Assembly (NCBI GenBank): GCA_043822065.1 | Contig: JBDRCC010000020.1 | Coordinates: 62,001-126,000 of the forward strand | DNA from: JBDRCC01 sp043822065 [NCBI: archaeon] | Lineage (GTDB): Archaea > Undinarchaeota > CAZHTU01 | DNA: 64,000 nt | Direction: 5' to 3' | Shown: positions 53,551-62,169 of the stretch, in pieces | Layout: each line of letters begins with the position of its first letter | Numbering within the stretch: the stretch's first letter is position 1 | The notes under the pieces: model-generated | Database searches by the model: none | The model's input: only the letters and a program-made list of their open reading frames with translations | Told to the model about the DNA's origin: nothing | Translations under genes and position numbers: made by a program

Positions 53551-55095
53551 ATGGACACGATTCTTGTTGTTGATTTTGGCTCTCAGGTAGCCCATTTGAT
53601 ATCGCGGAGGGTGCGCGAATTGGGCGTCTATTCCGAGATAATCCCCTACGACACCAGCATCATTTCGCTAAATAAGAAGATAAAAAAGCTCAGCGTCCGA
53701 GGCATAATACTTTCAGGCGGGCCTGACTCAGTCAGGGGTGGGCCAAAGGTCCCGAAGCAGATGTTCTTCCTTGGAGTCCCGGTGCTCGGAATATGCTACG
53801 GCCACCAGCTAATCGCCCACATGCTCGGCGGAAAGGTAGTGCCATCCAAGCAGAGGGAGTACGGCTTTTCAGTCCTAAGGCACAAGCCAGGCTCCACGCT
53901 GCTCAAGGGCCTCAAGCCAGAGGAGCGGATATGGATGAGCCACGGGGACACCGTCTCCGAACTGCCGCCTGGATTTAAGGGGATAGCGTCGACGCCCAAA
54001 ATAAAAATAGCAGCATTCGAGGGCCCGAACGGAATCTACGGCGTCCAGTTCCACCCAGAGGTCAGGCACACAGTCTCGGGCATGAAAATCCTGCGGAACT
54101 TCCTTACAATCTGCAAGGCAAAACGCGACTGGGCAATGGGCGATTTCATAAAAACCCAGGTCGCTGGGCTGAGGCGGCAGATAGGCTCCGGGCGCGTAAT
54201 CCTCGGGTTAAGCGGCGGCGTCGATTCCTCCGTTGCGGCAGTCCTTCTGGACAAGGCAGTCCACGAAAACCTCCACTGCGTTTTTGTCGACAACGGGCTG
54301 GTCCGCCTTGGGGAGCCGGAATATGTCGCATCCACTTTCAAGAAGCACTTGGGGTTCACACACTTCCATTCCATCGATGCAAGCAAGGAGTTCCTTTCCA
54401 AGCTTGCCGGGGTCACAGACCCTGAAAAAAAGAGAAAGATAATAGGGGAGACATTCATCCGCGTCTTCGAGCGGAAGGCGCGCGAGCTTGAGAAGAAGCA
54501 CGGAACGTTTGACTTCCTTGCCCAGGGCACGATATACCCTGACCGCATAGAGTCCGCAAAGGCAAGCAGGGCTTCCACCAGGATTAAGAGCCACCACAAT
54601 GTCGTCCTCCCCAAAAAGATGAGGCTCAAAGTCGTCGAGCCGCTCAAGGACTTGTACAAGGACGAAGTCCGCGTCGTGGGCAAAAAGCTCGGCCTCCAGA
54701 AGGGGATACTCTGGCGCTGGCCGTTCCCTGGCCCAGGGCTTGGGGTCAGGTGCCTTGGAGAGGTTACAAAAGAAAAGCTCGAGATACTCAAGAAGGCAGA
54801 CAAAATCGTCGACTACGAGCTGAAGAAGGCAGGCCTTGAGGGCCGCATCTGGCAGGCGTTCCCAGTAATCCTCCCTGTAAAATCGGTCGGCGTCATGGGG
54901 GACTCGCGCACATACTCCTTCATCGTCGCCATACGCTCGGTCGAGAGCGTCGACGCGATGACCGCGAACTTTTCAAAGCTCGACTGGGCGCTTCTCGAGC
55001 ACATAGCCTCAAGGATAGTCAACGAGGTCAAAGGGGTAAACCGAGTACTATACGACATAACCAACAAGCCGCCGGCGACCGTCGAGTTCGAATAG
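53551..55095 (+). CDS. guaA: GMP synthase, single-chain (glutaminase plus synthetase)
   Basis: Makes GMP from XMP. The 514-residue protein joins a class I amidotransferase (C82 in GICYGHQL, HPEV) to an ATP pyrophosphatase (LSGGVDSS, about residues 219-225) and the GuaA C-terminal dimerisation domain. Most archaea split these into two proteins, so the fused form is bacterial-like and may reflect transfer. The ATG at 53551 is preferred; TTTAAATA lies about 28 bases before it. It abuts the prepilin peptidase stop with no gap. Confidence 0.95.
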   Translation: MDTILVVDFGSQVAHLISRRVRELGVYSEIIPYDTSIISLNKKIKKLSVRGIILSGGPDSVRGGPKVPKQMFFLGVPVLGICYGHQLIAHMLGGKVVPSKQREYGFSVLRHKPGSTLLKGLKPEERIWMSHGDTVSELPPGFKGIASTPKIKIAAFEGPNGIYGVQFHPEVRHTVSGMKILRNFLTICKAKRDWAMGDFIKTQVAGLRRQIGSGRVILGLSGGVDSSVAAVLLDKAVHENLHCVFVDNGLVRLGEPEYVASTFKKHLGFTHFHSIDASKEFLSKLAGVTDPEKKRKIIGETFIRVFERKARELEKKHGTFDFLAQGTIYPDRIESAKASRASTRIKSHHNVVLPKKMRLKVVEPLKDLYKDEVRVVGKKLGLQKGILWRWPFPGPGLGVRCLGEVTKEKLEILKKADKIVDYELKKAGLEGRIWQAFPVILPVKSVGVMGDSRTYSFIVAIRSVESVDAMTANFSKLDWALLEHIASRIVNEVKGVNRVLYDITNKPPATVEFE

Positions 55096-56046
55096 TCAGA
55101 TAAAAAGATACAGCATATTCCCGAATATCAGCGTCGCGAATATCGCTATAAGGAAGACTGGCACAAACGGCAAGCCCCACTTCACTATAAAACCATCCTG
55201 CAACTTCCCGCTTTCCACGAGCTTGTTTATCTCCGCAACCTGGTCCTTCGTCAGCCCGTTCGGGTCTGAGGAGTCATAGACTACCTTTGCCGCACGCTTC
55301 CTCCGAGCCTTTGTGCTTTCCTTTTCAGGCACCTTAAGCAGCTTCTTTCCCTCCTGCAGTATGTCGACCGTGAGGAGGTCGAACTCCACGAGCTGCTTTG
55401 CCCTCGCCGGAAGCCTGAAGCAGACATCCTCAACGACCTTGACGAACTTCACCAGCACCCAAAACATCGGAACGAGCGCAGCCAGTGCCAGCAGGGGGTA
55501 CATCAGCATAAGCGCAGCCGCGCCCCACACCCCAAGGCTGTAGTTTATGTACAGCCCGGCTGCAAGCAGCATCCCAGCCACGAGGGCGAGCAGCCCAGCA
55601 ATCTCCTTTGCGCCAGCCGAGACCGAAAGCCTGAACCTGCTCTTGACATCCTTGTTCCCAAGCGAAATCCCGACCGAGTAGGCTATCGAGTAAAAAAACG
55701 CCACTATGAAGACGTTGATGAAATAGTCGAGCAAAAAGTACTGCCCTCCCCAGGTAAGCCCGCCGAACATTATGCCAAGCGCGGCAAGTATCTTGACGTC
55801 CGCCCCGCCCCACTGCCCCATCATGAACATTATGTAGCCGAAAATAAAAAGCGCCACCCCCGCAACTGCGGCGTAGACTGCTATGTGCATGTCCCCGTAG
55901 TAAAATCCTGCAGCTAGCTGGTAGACAAATGCGGCTATTATGAACCCGTCAGTGACCTTGTCGTCAACCTCCCGCGTCTTGATGTCGAGCCAGCTTGTGT
56001 AGGCAAGGTATATTGTCGCCGCAAGCACCGGCAAAAGAAAATTCAT
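55096..56046 (-). CDS. Prepilin/archaellin peptidase (A24, FlaK/PibD type)
   Basis: A 316-residue membrane aspartic peptidase. The two catalytic Asp are D21 (LDIKTREV) and D83 (GGADVK), with several helices around them. It is longer than usual FlaK because of a soluble C-terminal region (about residues 205-290) with charged KARRKRAAK. It probably processes the six pilin-like proteins at 19.2-25.4 kb. It overlaps dcd by 4 bases. Confidence 0.9.
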   Translation of the reverse strand: MNFLLPVLAATIYLAYTSWLDIKTREVDDKVTDGFIIAAFVYQLAAGFYYGDMHIAVYAAVAGVALFIFGYIMFMMGQWGGADVKILAALGIMFGGLTWGGQYFLLDYFINVFIVAFFYSIAYSVGISLGNKDVKSRFRLSVSAGAKEIAGLLALVAGMLLAAGLYINYSLGVWGAAALMLMYPLLALAALVPMFWVLVKFVKVVEDVCFRLPARAKQLVEFDLLTVDILQEGKKLLKVPEKESTKARRKRAAKVVYDSSDPNGLTKDQVAEINKLVESGKLQDGFIVKWGLPFVPVFLIAIFATLIFGNMLYLFI

Positions 56047-56531
56047 ACGACTTTCCCGCCCTGGTACCTTCCCGAGTATGCCTTCGTCCTGCCTTCAACA
56101 GTCTCAAAGACAATCTGGCATATCCTCGCGCCCCTCTCAAGGGCAAGGTTGTAGTGGCCGTCATTCTTCAGGCCGACCGTGAGCTTCCCCTTGTAACCTG
56201 GGTCGACGACCGCGTGCCTCAGGCTTCCGCCCATCCTGAAGAGCGAGCTCCTTGGGAGAAGCCTCGCAAGCAGGTCGTCCGGCATGTTGACTTTCTCCAT
56301 TGTGTCGACCAGGACGTACTCGTTTGGCTTTATTATGAACTTCTCGCCGCCAACCTTCTCTACCTCGGGCATCACCCTCTCATCCTTGCCGAGCTTACCC
56401 TCACCCGTTGCGCGGTATACGGAATCCAGCCTCAGGTCGACTCCGGCGCCGCCGACGTTCGCATGCTCAGAATTCTCTAACAGCATCTCCTTCTCAACTC
56501 GTTTTACAATCTCTTCGTATCCAAGTATCAT
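56043..56531 (-). CDS. dcd: dCTP deaminase / dUTPase-family protein
   Basis: A 162-residue trimeric-fold enzyme. GVDLRL, LPRSSLFRMGGSLRHAVVDP and GYKGKLTVGLKN are the family motifs. It could deaminate dCTP, hydrolyse dUTP or do both. The ATG at 56531 (MILGYEEI) is chosen because the region upstream overlaps the DHH gene. Confidence 0.87.
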   Translation of the reverse strand: MILGYEEIVKRVEKEMLLENSEHANVGGAGVDLRLDSVYRATGEGKLGKDERVMPEVEKVGGEKFIIKPNEYVLVDTMEKVNMPDDLLARLLPRSSLFRMGGSLRHAVVDPGYKGKLTVGLKNDGHYNLALERGARICQIVFETVEGRTKAYSGRYQGGKVV

Positions 56532-56562
56532 ACGACCCCAATGGAGCCGAGAAATAAAAACC

Positions 56563-57903
56563 TTAGCATAAGCCGTCAAGCGTTGAAAGGAACTCGCCGA
56601 CGCGGTCTGTAGGCACATATGCCCCGCATGCAACAGTGTGCCCGCCGCCTATGCCACCGGATGACTTCGCAGCACTCCTGAACCTTTCGCCAAGGTCGAA
56701 CCCGTCCAATACCAGGAGCCTGGAGCACCTCCCGCTTATCTTTGCTGTCCCGTTGCCCGAAGAGGAAATGCCGACTATCGGCTTGTACGGGTCGGACATC
56801 TGCGAGCCCAGCAGCATGCCGGCTACCGTCCCGACAATTGTCTCGCTTATCTGGTCCCGCGCGTCAAAGTACTGTATCCTGTCCTTTTTCTGGACGCCAT
56901 CCGCTTCGATGAACTCCATCCCCCTTGCGAGGTTCTGCCGGTGCCTCTTGAGCAGCTTAAGCATTTCTGAATACGCGCCTTTCCTGTCCCCCTTGCATAC
57001 CTCCAGCGCAATCTCCGGCTTGCCGTTCCTGCCGCAGGCATTAAGGCACGTCGTGTACTCATCAATGTCCCTCAGCTCGGTCCGCGGCTCCTCGTCCGCT
57101 AGCTGGTACGTCTCCCCGACTATGAGGCTGCCCACGTACCTCCTAAGCTTTTCAGGGGCGTGGTACAGCGCCCTTTTCGTAAGCGCGGTCCCTAGCTTCT
57201 GCTTTTCTTCAAGCGTAAAATCGGCAATGGCCCTCCATTTGCCTTCGGACTTCTGCTCTATGCCCAAGTCCTTTAGGAGCATGTGGCTCCCTGCCTGGGA
57301 GTTGCTGACGTTTGGTATGTACGGGTCTGTGAAGTACTGCAGCGCCATAAACGCCGGTCTGGTCTGCCTGCCGTATATCTGCAGGTCATTCTGGACAAGC
57401 ACCTTTCCGCTGGCGACTGCCTCCTTTAGTATTTTGCTGTTCGCGCCATCAAGCCTGCCCCAAAAGTTCTGCACGTCCCCGACTGCGCCGATGACTGCAA
57501 GGTGCGCGAGGTCGGAATTCTCCCTGCTCATATGCCTTGCAAAAAGGTAAGCCATTCCGGCGCCGCTTATCTCCGTGGCTCCGTTGTGCCCGAGGTTGTG
57601 CGCGTTGAGATGGATTATTCCCTCCGGCTTTTCCTGCGCCGGCTTGTGGTGGTCCAGTACAATCCCCTCTGTTCCCATAAGGAGCTCCAACTGCCCAGAG
57701 CCCAGGTCGGAGAAAATGTAGAAGCCGTCCCCTGGCGCCTCTACCAGCTGTTTTACGAAGCTGACTTTGTGGTCTATCCCTGCCCTCCCCAATGCGGTGC
57801 TGAGGATAGCCGCTGCTGATATGCCGTCTGCGTCTATGTGGCTTATCAGCTCGACAGAACTTTCCTGCTTCAGCCTGTCGATAGCCTTGCTGAATCCTTC
57901 CAT
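56563..57903 (-). CDS. DHH-family phosphoesterase, archaeal RecJ/GAN-like
   Basis: A 446-residue protein. SHIDADG (D24, D26), SDLG, LDHHKP (84-88) and the DHHA1 GGGHTVACG form the active site. Archaeal homologues are exonucleases that join the CMG replicative helicase with the GINS complex. Length fits GAN. Its start overlaps the DUF192 gene by 34 bases. Confidence 0.85.
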   Translation of the reverse strand: MEGFSKAIDRLKQESSVELISHIDADGISAAAILSTALGRAGIDHKVSFVKQLVEAPGDGFYIFSDLGSGQLELLMGTEGIVLDHHKPAQEKPEGIIHLNAHNLGHNGATEISGAGMAYLFARHMSRENSDLAHLAVIGAVGDVQNFWGRLDGANSKILKEAVASGKVLVQNDLQIYGRQTRPAFMALQYFTDPYIPNVSNSQAGSHMLLKDLGIEQKSEGKWRAIADFTLEEKQKLGTALTKRALYHAPEKLRRYVGSLIVGETYQLADEEPRTELRDIDEYTTCLNACGRNGKPEIALEVCKGDRKGAYSEMLKLLKRHRQNLARGMEFIEADGVQKKDRIQYFDARDQISETIVGTVAGMLLGSQMSDPYKPIVGISSSGNGTAKISGRCSRLLVLDGFDLGERFRSAAKSSGGIGGGHTVACGAYVPTDRVGEFLSTLDGLC

Positions 57904-58247
57904 TCCAGAGTATCTCCTTCAGAAAAGCCGGAGTTGGTGTTTAACTCAAGCACGTACCTTACTGCAGTCTTAGGATAATAAACTTTCCATGTCTTTGGGT
58001 CGGACGTAATCGGCCTTGCGGACTGAACAGTAACTACGCGCCGCTTCTCATCCACAAAGACTATGTCCAGCGGGAACAGCATCTTCCACATCCATATGCC
58101 GTGCCGCCTGCTGTAGCCGAAGTCCATTAGTATCCCGGCGTCATCCGCAAGCGAGCCCCGCCGGCTAAGCCCCAGGGTGCGCTCCCTCAAAGTCTTTTTT
58201 ACCTCAACCTTGTACTTCCCCCCAGTCCTTATGTTCTTCACTATCAC
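57870..58247 (-). CDS. DUF192-family protein
   Basis: A 125-residue protein. RTLGLSRRGSLADDAGILM, HGIWMWKMLFPLDIVFVD and YVLELNTN are conserved DUF192 segments. It appears to lack a signal peptide. The start is GTG, rare in this window. The function of the family is not established. Confidence 0.82.
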   Translation of the reverse strand: MIVKNIRTGGKYKVEVKKTLRERTLGLSRRGSLADDAGILMDFGYSRRHGIWMWKMLFPLDIVFVDEKRRVVTVQSARPITSDPKTWKVYYPKTAVRYVLELNTNSGFSEGDTLEWKDSARLSTG

Positions 58248-58289
58248 CCATGAAGAATGGTTAAAAACAATAAAAACCTATGCTTCTCA

Positions 58290-58805
58290 ATGAAGACAGC
58301 CCTTTTGGTCGGCAGGTTCCAGCCTTTTCACAACGGCCACCTTTTCCTGATAACGCACATACTCTCCTGCGAGGACAAGCTCACAATCGTTGTCGGCAGC
58401 TCGCAGGAATCAAGGACCGAGCGAAACCCATTCACCGCCGCAGAGCGCATCTGCATGATACACCGTGCGCTTGAGAATGAGGCCATCCTTGAAAGCAGGT
58501 TTAACCTGATAGCCGTTCCGGACCAAAAGGACGACGCTGCGTGGCTGGACCGCCTCTTGCATGCCTCCCCTCCCTTCCAAACGGTCTACGCAAATGACGA
58601 CTGGGTCAGGGGAATATTCAAGTCAACCGGGTTTAAGGTTGTTAAGCCGCCATTCTTCGGCAGGGACGTCCACAAGAGCAAAGAGATCCGGAACAGGATG
58701 AAAATGGACCTCCCTTGGAAGGAATTCGTCCCTGAGAAGGTGGCGCACTACCTTGAGGAGATAAACTGGCACCAGATTTTTGAGCAAATAGGCGGCAGCT
58801 CATGA
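58290..58805 (+). CDS. nadM: Archaeal NMN adenylyltransferase
   Basis: Makes NAD+ from NMN and ATP. The 171-residue nucleotidyltransferase has GRFQPFHNGH (residues 9-18) and a late GRDVHKSKEIRNRM in the ISTTKR position. The ATG at 58290 is preferred because GTTAAAAAC lies 27 bases before it. Overlaps the convergent hjc gene by 6 bases. With NAD kinase at 3.3 kb it gives two NAD(P) steps. Confidence 0.92.
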   Translation: MKTALLVGRFQPFHNGHLFLITHILSCEDKLTIVVGSSQESRTERNPFTAAERICMIHRALENEAILESRFNLIAVPDQKDDAAWLDRLLHASPPFQTVYANDDWVRGIFKSTGFKVVKPPFFGRDVHKSKEIRNRMKMDLPWKEFVPEKVAHYLEEINWHQIFEQIGGSS

Positions 58806-59186
58806 GGCGACTGCTGAAAATGATTTTCCGCTTTTCTCAGCCGCCGCCCTGCTTACTTTGTACTTCTGCCCTTCGGTCCTCTCCAGCCCTTCTGGCGGCA
58901 GAAACCTCCAGTCCTCATAATTGAACCTGACTCCGATAAGCGCCTGTGCCCCGAACTTTTTCGAGAACTCTAAAAGGCCCTCCACCTGCTCCGGTTCTAT
59001 ATACACTGTCGAGCTCTTGGACGCCTTGCACTCAACCGCGAGTATTTTCTTCCCGTTCCCCACAATAATGTCCGGTGCCGGGTACCTGCTTACCCCGGAG
59101 CCGGCAGACCTCACCACACCGTAGCCAGCGTCATAAAACATCTGCATAAGCTCCCTTTCAAGCCTTGAGCCCTTTTTTGACGACAT
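58800..59186 (-). CDS. hjc: Holliday junction resolvase Hjc
   Basis: A 128-residue junction-cutting nuclease. Catalytic residues expected for the family are E10, D39 (in YPAPDIIVG) and E52/K54 (VECKASK). The PINA-like partner is at 34.8-36.6 kb. A GCTATAAATAC box lies 26 bases before the ATG and overlaps the promoter of the CBS run. Confidence 0.93.
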   Translation of the reverse strand: MSSKKGSRLERELMQMFYDAGYGVVRSAGSGVSRYPAPDIIVGNGKKILAVECKASKSSTVYIEPEQVEGLLEFSKKFGAQALIGVRFNYEDWRFLPPEGLERTEGQKYKVSRAAAEKSGKSFSAVAS

Positions 59187-59205
59187 TTTTGCGTTTTGAA
59201 GCTAA

Positions 59206-59216
59206 AGTATTTATAG
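59206..59216. promoter_or_regulatory. Shared TATA-like box between hjc and the CBS operon
   Basis: GTATTTATAGC reads as a TATA box on both strands. It is about 25 bases from the hjc ATG and 33 from the first CBS ATG, in a 57-base gap. TAGGGGAC just before 59244 could act as a weak ribosome site. Confidence 0.45.
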
Positions 59217-59243
59217 CTCCTTGGATTTTATAACGTAGGGGAC

Positions 59244-59792
59244 ATGGATAATAGAATAATTACTGTCAAAGAGGCTATGACGCCCGAGGTTAAGACGGTC
59301 AGCCCTTCTGACAGCCTTGAAAAAATATCGAAGTTTATGGTTGACCACCACATCGGCTGTGTTGTTGTTTCAGATAAAAAGCCGGTTGGGATAGTAACCG
59401 AGGCAGACGTAGTAATGGCTGTTTCGCAGGGGATGGACCCAAAGAAGCTGAAGGCCCAGGAGATAATGACCTCGCCGGTTATTTCTGTTAATCCACACGA
59501 AGATGTCATAGAGGTTTCGAAGAAGCTCTCAAAATACAACATACGCAGGATTCCAGTTATGGACGGGGACAAGCTTTTGGGGATAGTGACCTCCCACGAC
59601 CTGCTCAGGGTTGCGTCCGAAGAGGAAGCCATCCTGTCGGAGATTGTCGACGTCCGCCTTGGCCACATTTTCGGCTCAAAGAAGCACAGGTACTTCACAG
59701 GCAGGTGCGAGGTCTGCACCGAATATTCTGACTTCCTGAGGGAAATAAACGGCAAGCTTGTCTGCCAAGAATGCGTTGATTCCGAAGCATGA
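59244..59792 (+). CDS. CBS-pair protein with zinc ribbon (CBS operon 1)
   Basis: A 182-residue protein. Two CBS motifs (about residues 8-60 and 70-125) with the terminal IVTEADVV and IVTSHDLL nucleotide-contact patterns are followed by a C-terminal Cys4 zinc ribbon (CEVC...CQEC). CBS pairs usually bind adenine nucleotides; the ribbon could contact nucleic acid or protein. First of five adjacent CBS genes. Confidence 0.88.
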   Translation: MDNRIITVKEAMTPEVKTVSPSDSLEKISKFMVDHHIGCVVVSDKKPVGIVTEADVVMAVSQGMDPKKLKAQEIMTSPVISVNPHEDVIEVSKKLSKYNIRRIPVMDGDKLLGIVTSHDLLRVASEEEAILSEIVDVRLGHIFGSKKHRYFTGRCEVCTEYSDFLREINGKLVCQECVDSEA

Positions 59793-60517
59793 TACTAAAA
59801 GACATACTGGTTAAGCCAGTCACAATCGACTGTGCACAGTTAGCGACGAAGGCGCGCGCCATCCTCAAGAAAAAAAAGGCTAATTACCTGATTGCCACTG
59901 AAAAAGGGAGGCCTTCAGGGATAATCGACCTCAAGCACGTCATCCGGCTGAAGGACAAAAAGTCAAACCTCCTCTGCAAGAGCCTGGCTGAGCCGGTAAG
60001 GGCGATATTCTCGCCTGACCTGCCGCTGCTTGATGCCGCAAAGCTCCTGCTCACATCAAAGTCAGAAGTTGGGATTGTCCTTGAAGCCGGGAAAATGCGC
60101 GGCGTTGTCGACTACCCTGCTCTGCTTGATGGCTTTATAAAAGCAAGATACGCTCCGAAAAAAATGGCAGTCTCCGACCTAAAGCCTTCGATGCTTTCAA
60201 TCAGCTCAAAGTCCTCAGTCAGTGCGGCGCTGAAGCTGCTGTCTGATGCGCCGGCTGTTGCAGTCCTCCAAGGCAGCAAGGTAGTAGGCGTTGTCTCAAG
60301 GCACGACTTCCTCCGCCACAGCGAAATGCGGCAGGGCGGCAGGCACATTAGCGGGGCTACAAATTCCCCTGCCGTAACCGTGGTGCCGGGCTCAACGGTA
60401 GCCGGTGCGGCAAAGATGATGGTGTCGAAAGGGCTTTCCCTTCTCCCTGTGGTCGAAGGGGATTCATTCGCAGGATCAATTACGGCTGCAGACCTCGTGT
60501 CTGCTTACGTGGGGTGA
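59789..60517 (+). CDS. Four-CBS protein (CBS operon 2)
   Basis: A 242-residue protein made only of CBS motifs, about four. The first two are degenerate (PSGIIDLKHVI; MRGVVDYPALL) and the last two better (VVGVVSRHDFL; FAGSITAADLV). It overlaps gene 1 by 4 bases. No other domain. Confidence 0.85.
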   Translation: MILKDILVKPVTIDCAQLATKARAILKKKKANYLIATEKGRPSGIIDLKHVIRLKDKKSNLLCKSLAEPVRAIFSPDLPLLDAAKLLLTSKSEVGIVLEAGKMRGVVDYPALLDGFIKARYAPKKMAVSDLKPSMLSISSKSSVSAALKLLSDAPAVAVLQGSKVVGVVSRHDFLRHSEMRQGGRHISGATNSPAVTVVPGSTVAGAAKMMVSKGLSLLPVVEGDSFAGSITAADLVSAYVG

Positions 60518-60520
60518 AAC

Positions 60521-61405
60521 ATGCAAAACAGGATACGGGATTCGTTAAGGAAAACATTCAACAGAAGGATTTCTGACTACGGCCCGGTTGACTTCGGCAC
60601 GCACAGAGCAGAGAAGCCCTCGCAGATACTCCCAATCGCCTCAAAGAAGGTCGTCAGCGTTACCAAGACCACCCCGATAAAAAAGGCAACCCAGGTGATG
60701 GCTGAGATGGGCGTTAGGAGAATACCCGTCGTGGACCCGGGGACAAACCGGCTTGTCGGCATATTCACGTCCACTGACGTAATGGACTTTTTGGGCGGAG
60801 GGCAGAAATCGAAGCTTGCCGACAACATAAGCAAGGCGCTGAACTATCCAGTCGGCCGCCTCATGGAGGAAAAGGTAAGAACACTCTCCGAGAGCTCAAC
60901 AATTACTGATGCGGTTGATACATTCCTCTCCGTCGGCGTAGGGGGCGTTCCGGTAGTCGGCAAAAAAGGCGAGCTTATCGCAGTTCTGACAATACGCGAC
61001 TTAATGCACCTTATCGCTGGCAGGGATACCGGCGTAAAAGTGCGCGACGTCATGTCCAAGCCAGTGGTCGCAAGCCCCAACATGGGGGTCACAGACGTCA
61101 CAAAGGTCATGGTCCGGAACAACTACTTCCGGCTCCCAGTTGTGGAGAATGACACCGTTGTCGGGATGATAACTTCCATGGACCTTGTAAGGGCGGTTGC
61201 GAGCTCGGAGATATTCAGCCCGAGCATTCTGGTCAAGGACGTCATGACAAAGAAGGTCACGGCAACTAGGCCTGAAACAGACATAGGGCAGATAGCCCAG
61301 ATAACGTACGAGCGCGGAACCGGGGCATTCCCAGTGATATCCCAAAACAAGCTCGTAGGCATAATAACCGAGTACGACGTAATGCGGGGTGCATTTAAAA
61401 AATGA
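60521..61405 (+). CDS. Four-CBS protein with basic N-terminus (CBS operon 3)
   Basis: A 294-residue protein. A basic N-terminal segment of about 35 residues (RDSLRKTFNRRI) precedes four CBS motifs, each ending in the G-I-[FVI]-T-x-x-D pattern (VGIFTSTDVM, IAVLTIRDLM, VGMITSMDLV, VGIITEYDVM). All four look able to bind ligand. Overlaps gene 4 by 4 bases. Confidence 0.88.
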   Translation: MQNRIRDSLRKTFNRRISDYGPVDFGTHRAEKPSQILPIASKKVVSVTKTTPIKKATQVMAEMGVRRIPVVDPGTNRLVGIFTSTDVMDFLGGGQKSKLADNISKALNYPVGRLMEEKVRTLSESSTITDAVDTFLSVGVGGVPVVGKKGELIAVLTIRDLMHLIAGRDTGVKVRDVMSKPVVASPNMGVTDVTKVMVRNNYFRLPVVENDTVVGMITSMDLVRAVASSEIFSPSILVKDVMTKKVTATRPETDIGQIAQITYERGTGAFPVISQNKLVGIITEYDVMRGAFKK

Positions 61406-62157
61406 TAGCCAAGGACTACCTAGAGCAGACCTTCTCCGTAGAGGCGAACGACACACTCTCCCATGTAAAGAAAATGATGCTGCGGCACAAGTCCACTTTT
61501 GCCCTCGTCTTTGACAACGGGGCGTTCTCAGGGCTCATAACTGCCAAGAGCATGCTCCAGAAAAACAAGACAGGCGCAAAATGGAAGCGGCGCAACGTCG
61601 AGCTTCTCCTTGCGAGAAACGCAACCCTGCCAAACGTCCCAGTTATAACTCCGGACTACTCCGCTGCGAATGTCGCAAAGCTTCTGGTGCGGGATTCGCT
61701 TCCAGCGGTTCCAGTCAGCGACGGCAAAAAAATAATAGGCGTCGTCACAAGGTACTCACTCCTTGAGCACTTCAACAAGAATTACAAGAACGCGTACAAG
61801 GTCTCAGACCTCATGCACAAGGACATAGTCACCGTCAACAAAATGCACTCGGTAAAGCATGCGCACCAGCTCCTCTTCAAGAGGGACCTGACCAAGATTG
61901 TGGTAGAAGATGAGCGGATGCCAATTGGCGTCGTTACGGACCGGGACCTGCTGTTCAAGTCCGAGGACGGCGCGCAGGTAAAGGACATCATGTCCAAGGG
62001 CGTCTATACTGTGAAGCCGACCGATGACGCAGCCGCAGCAGGCGCGCTGATGCTGAAATACCGGGTTTCAAGCCTTCCAGTGGTGGGGGCGGCCCTAATG
62101 GGCGTGCTTACCCGCTCAGACCTAATAAAGAAGATCAAGGAGCCGCAGGGCAGATAG
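61402..62157 (+). CDS. Four-CBS protein (CBS operon 4)
   Basis: A 251-residue protein of four CBS motifs. The first is degenerate (FSGLITAKSML); the others end IGVVTRYSLL, IGVVTDRDLL and MGVLTRSDLI. Zero other domains. Confidence 0.87.
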   Translation: MIAKDYLEQTFSVEANDTLSHVKKMMLRHKSTFALVFDNGAFSGLITAKSMLQKNKTGAKWKRRNVELLLARNATLPNVPVITPDYSAANVAKLLVRDSLPAVPVSDGKKIIGVVTRYSLLEHFNKNYKNAYKVSDLMHKDIVTVNKMHSVKHAHQLLFKRDLTKIVVEDERMPIGVVTDRDLLFKSEDGAQVKDIMSKGVYTVKPTDDAAAAGALMLKYRVSSLPVVGAALMGVLTRSDLIKKIKEPQGR

Positions 62158-62169
62158 GATGGAGGAAAA

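Noticed and set aside
54036-54803. A 255-codon open frame on the minus strand
   Set aside because: Antisense to guaA; it results from GC-rich third positions in that gene.
56636-57550. A 304-codon open frame on the plus strand
   Set aside because: It lies entirely antisense to the DHH phosphoesterase gene, has no recognisable domain, and its residue pattern (Pro, Ser and Leu rich) is that of a complement-strand shadow.
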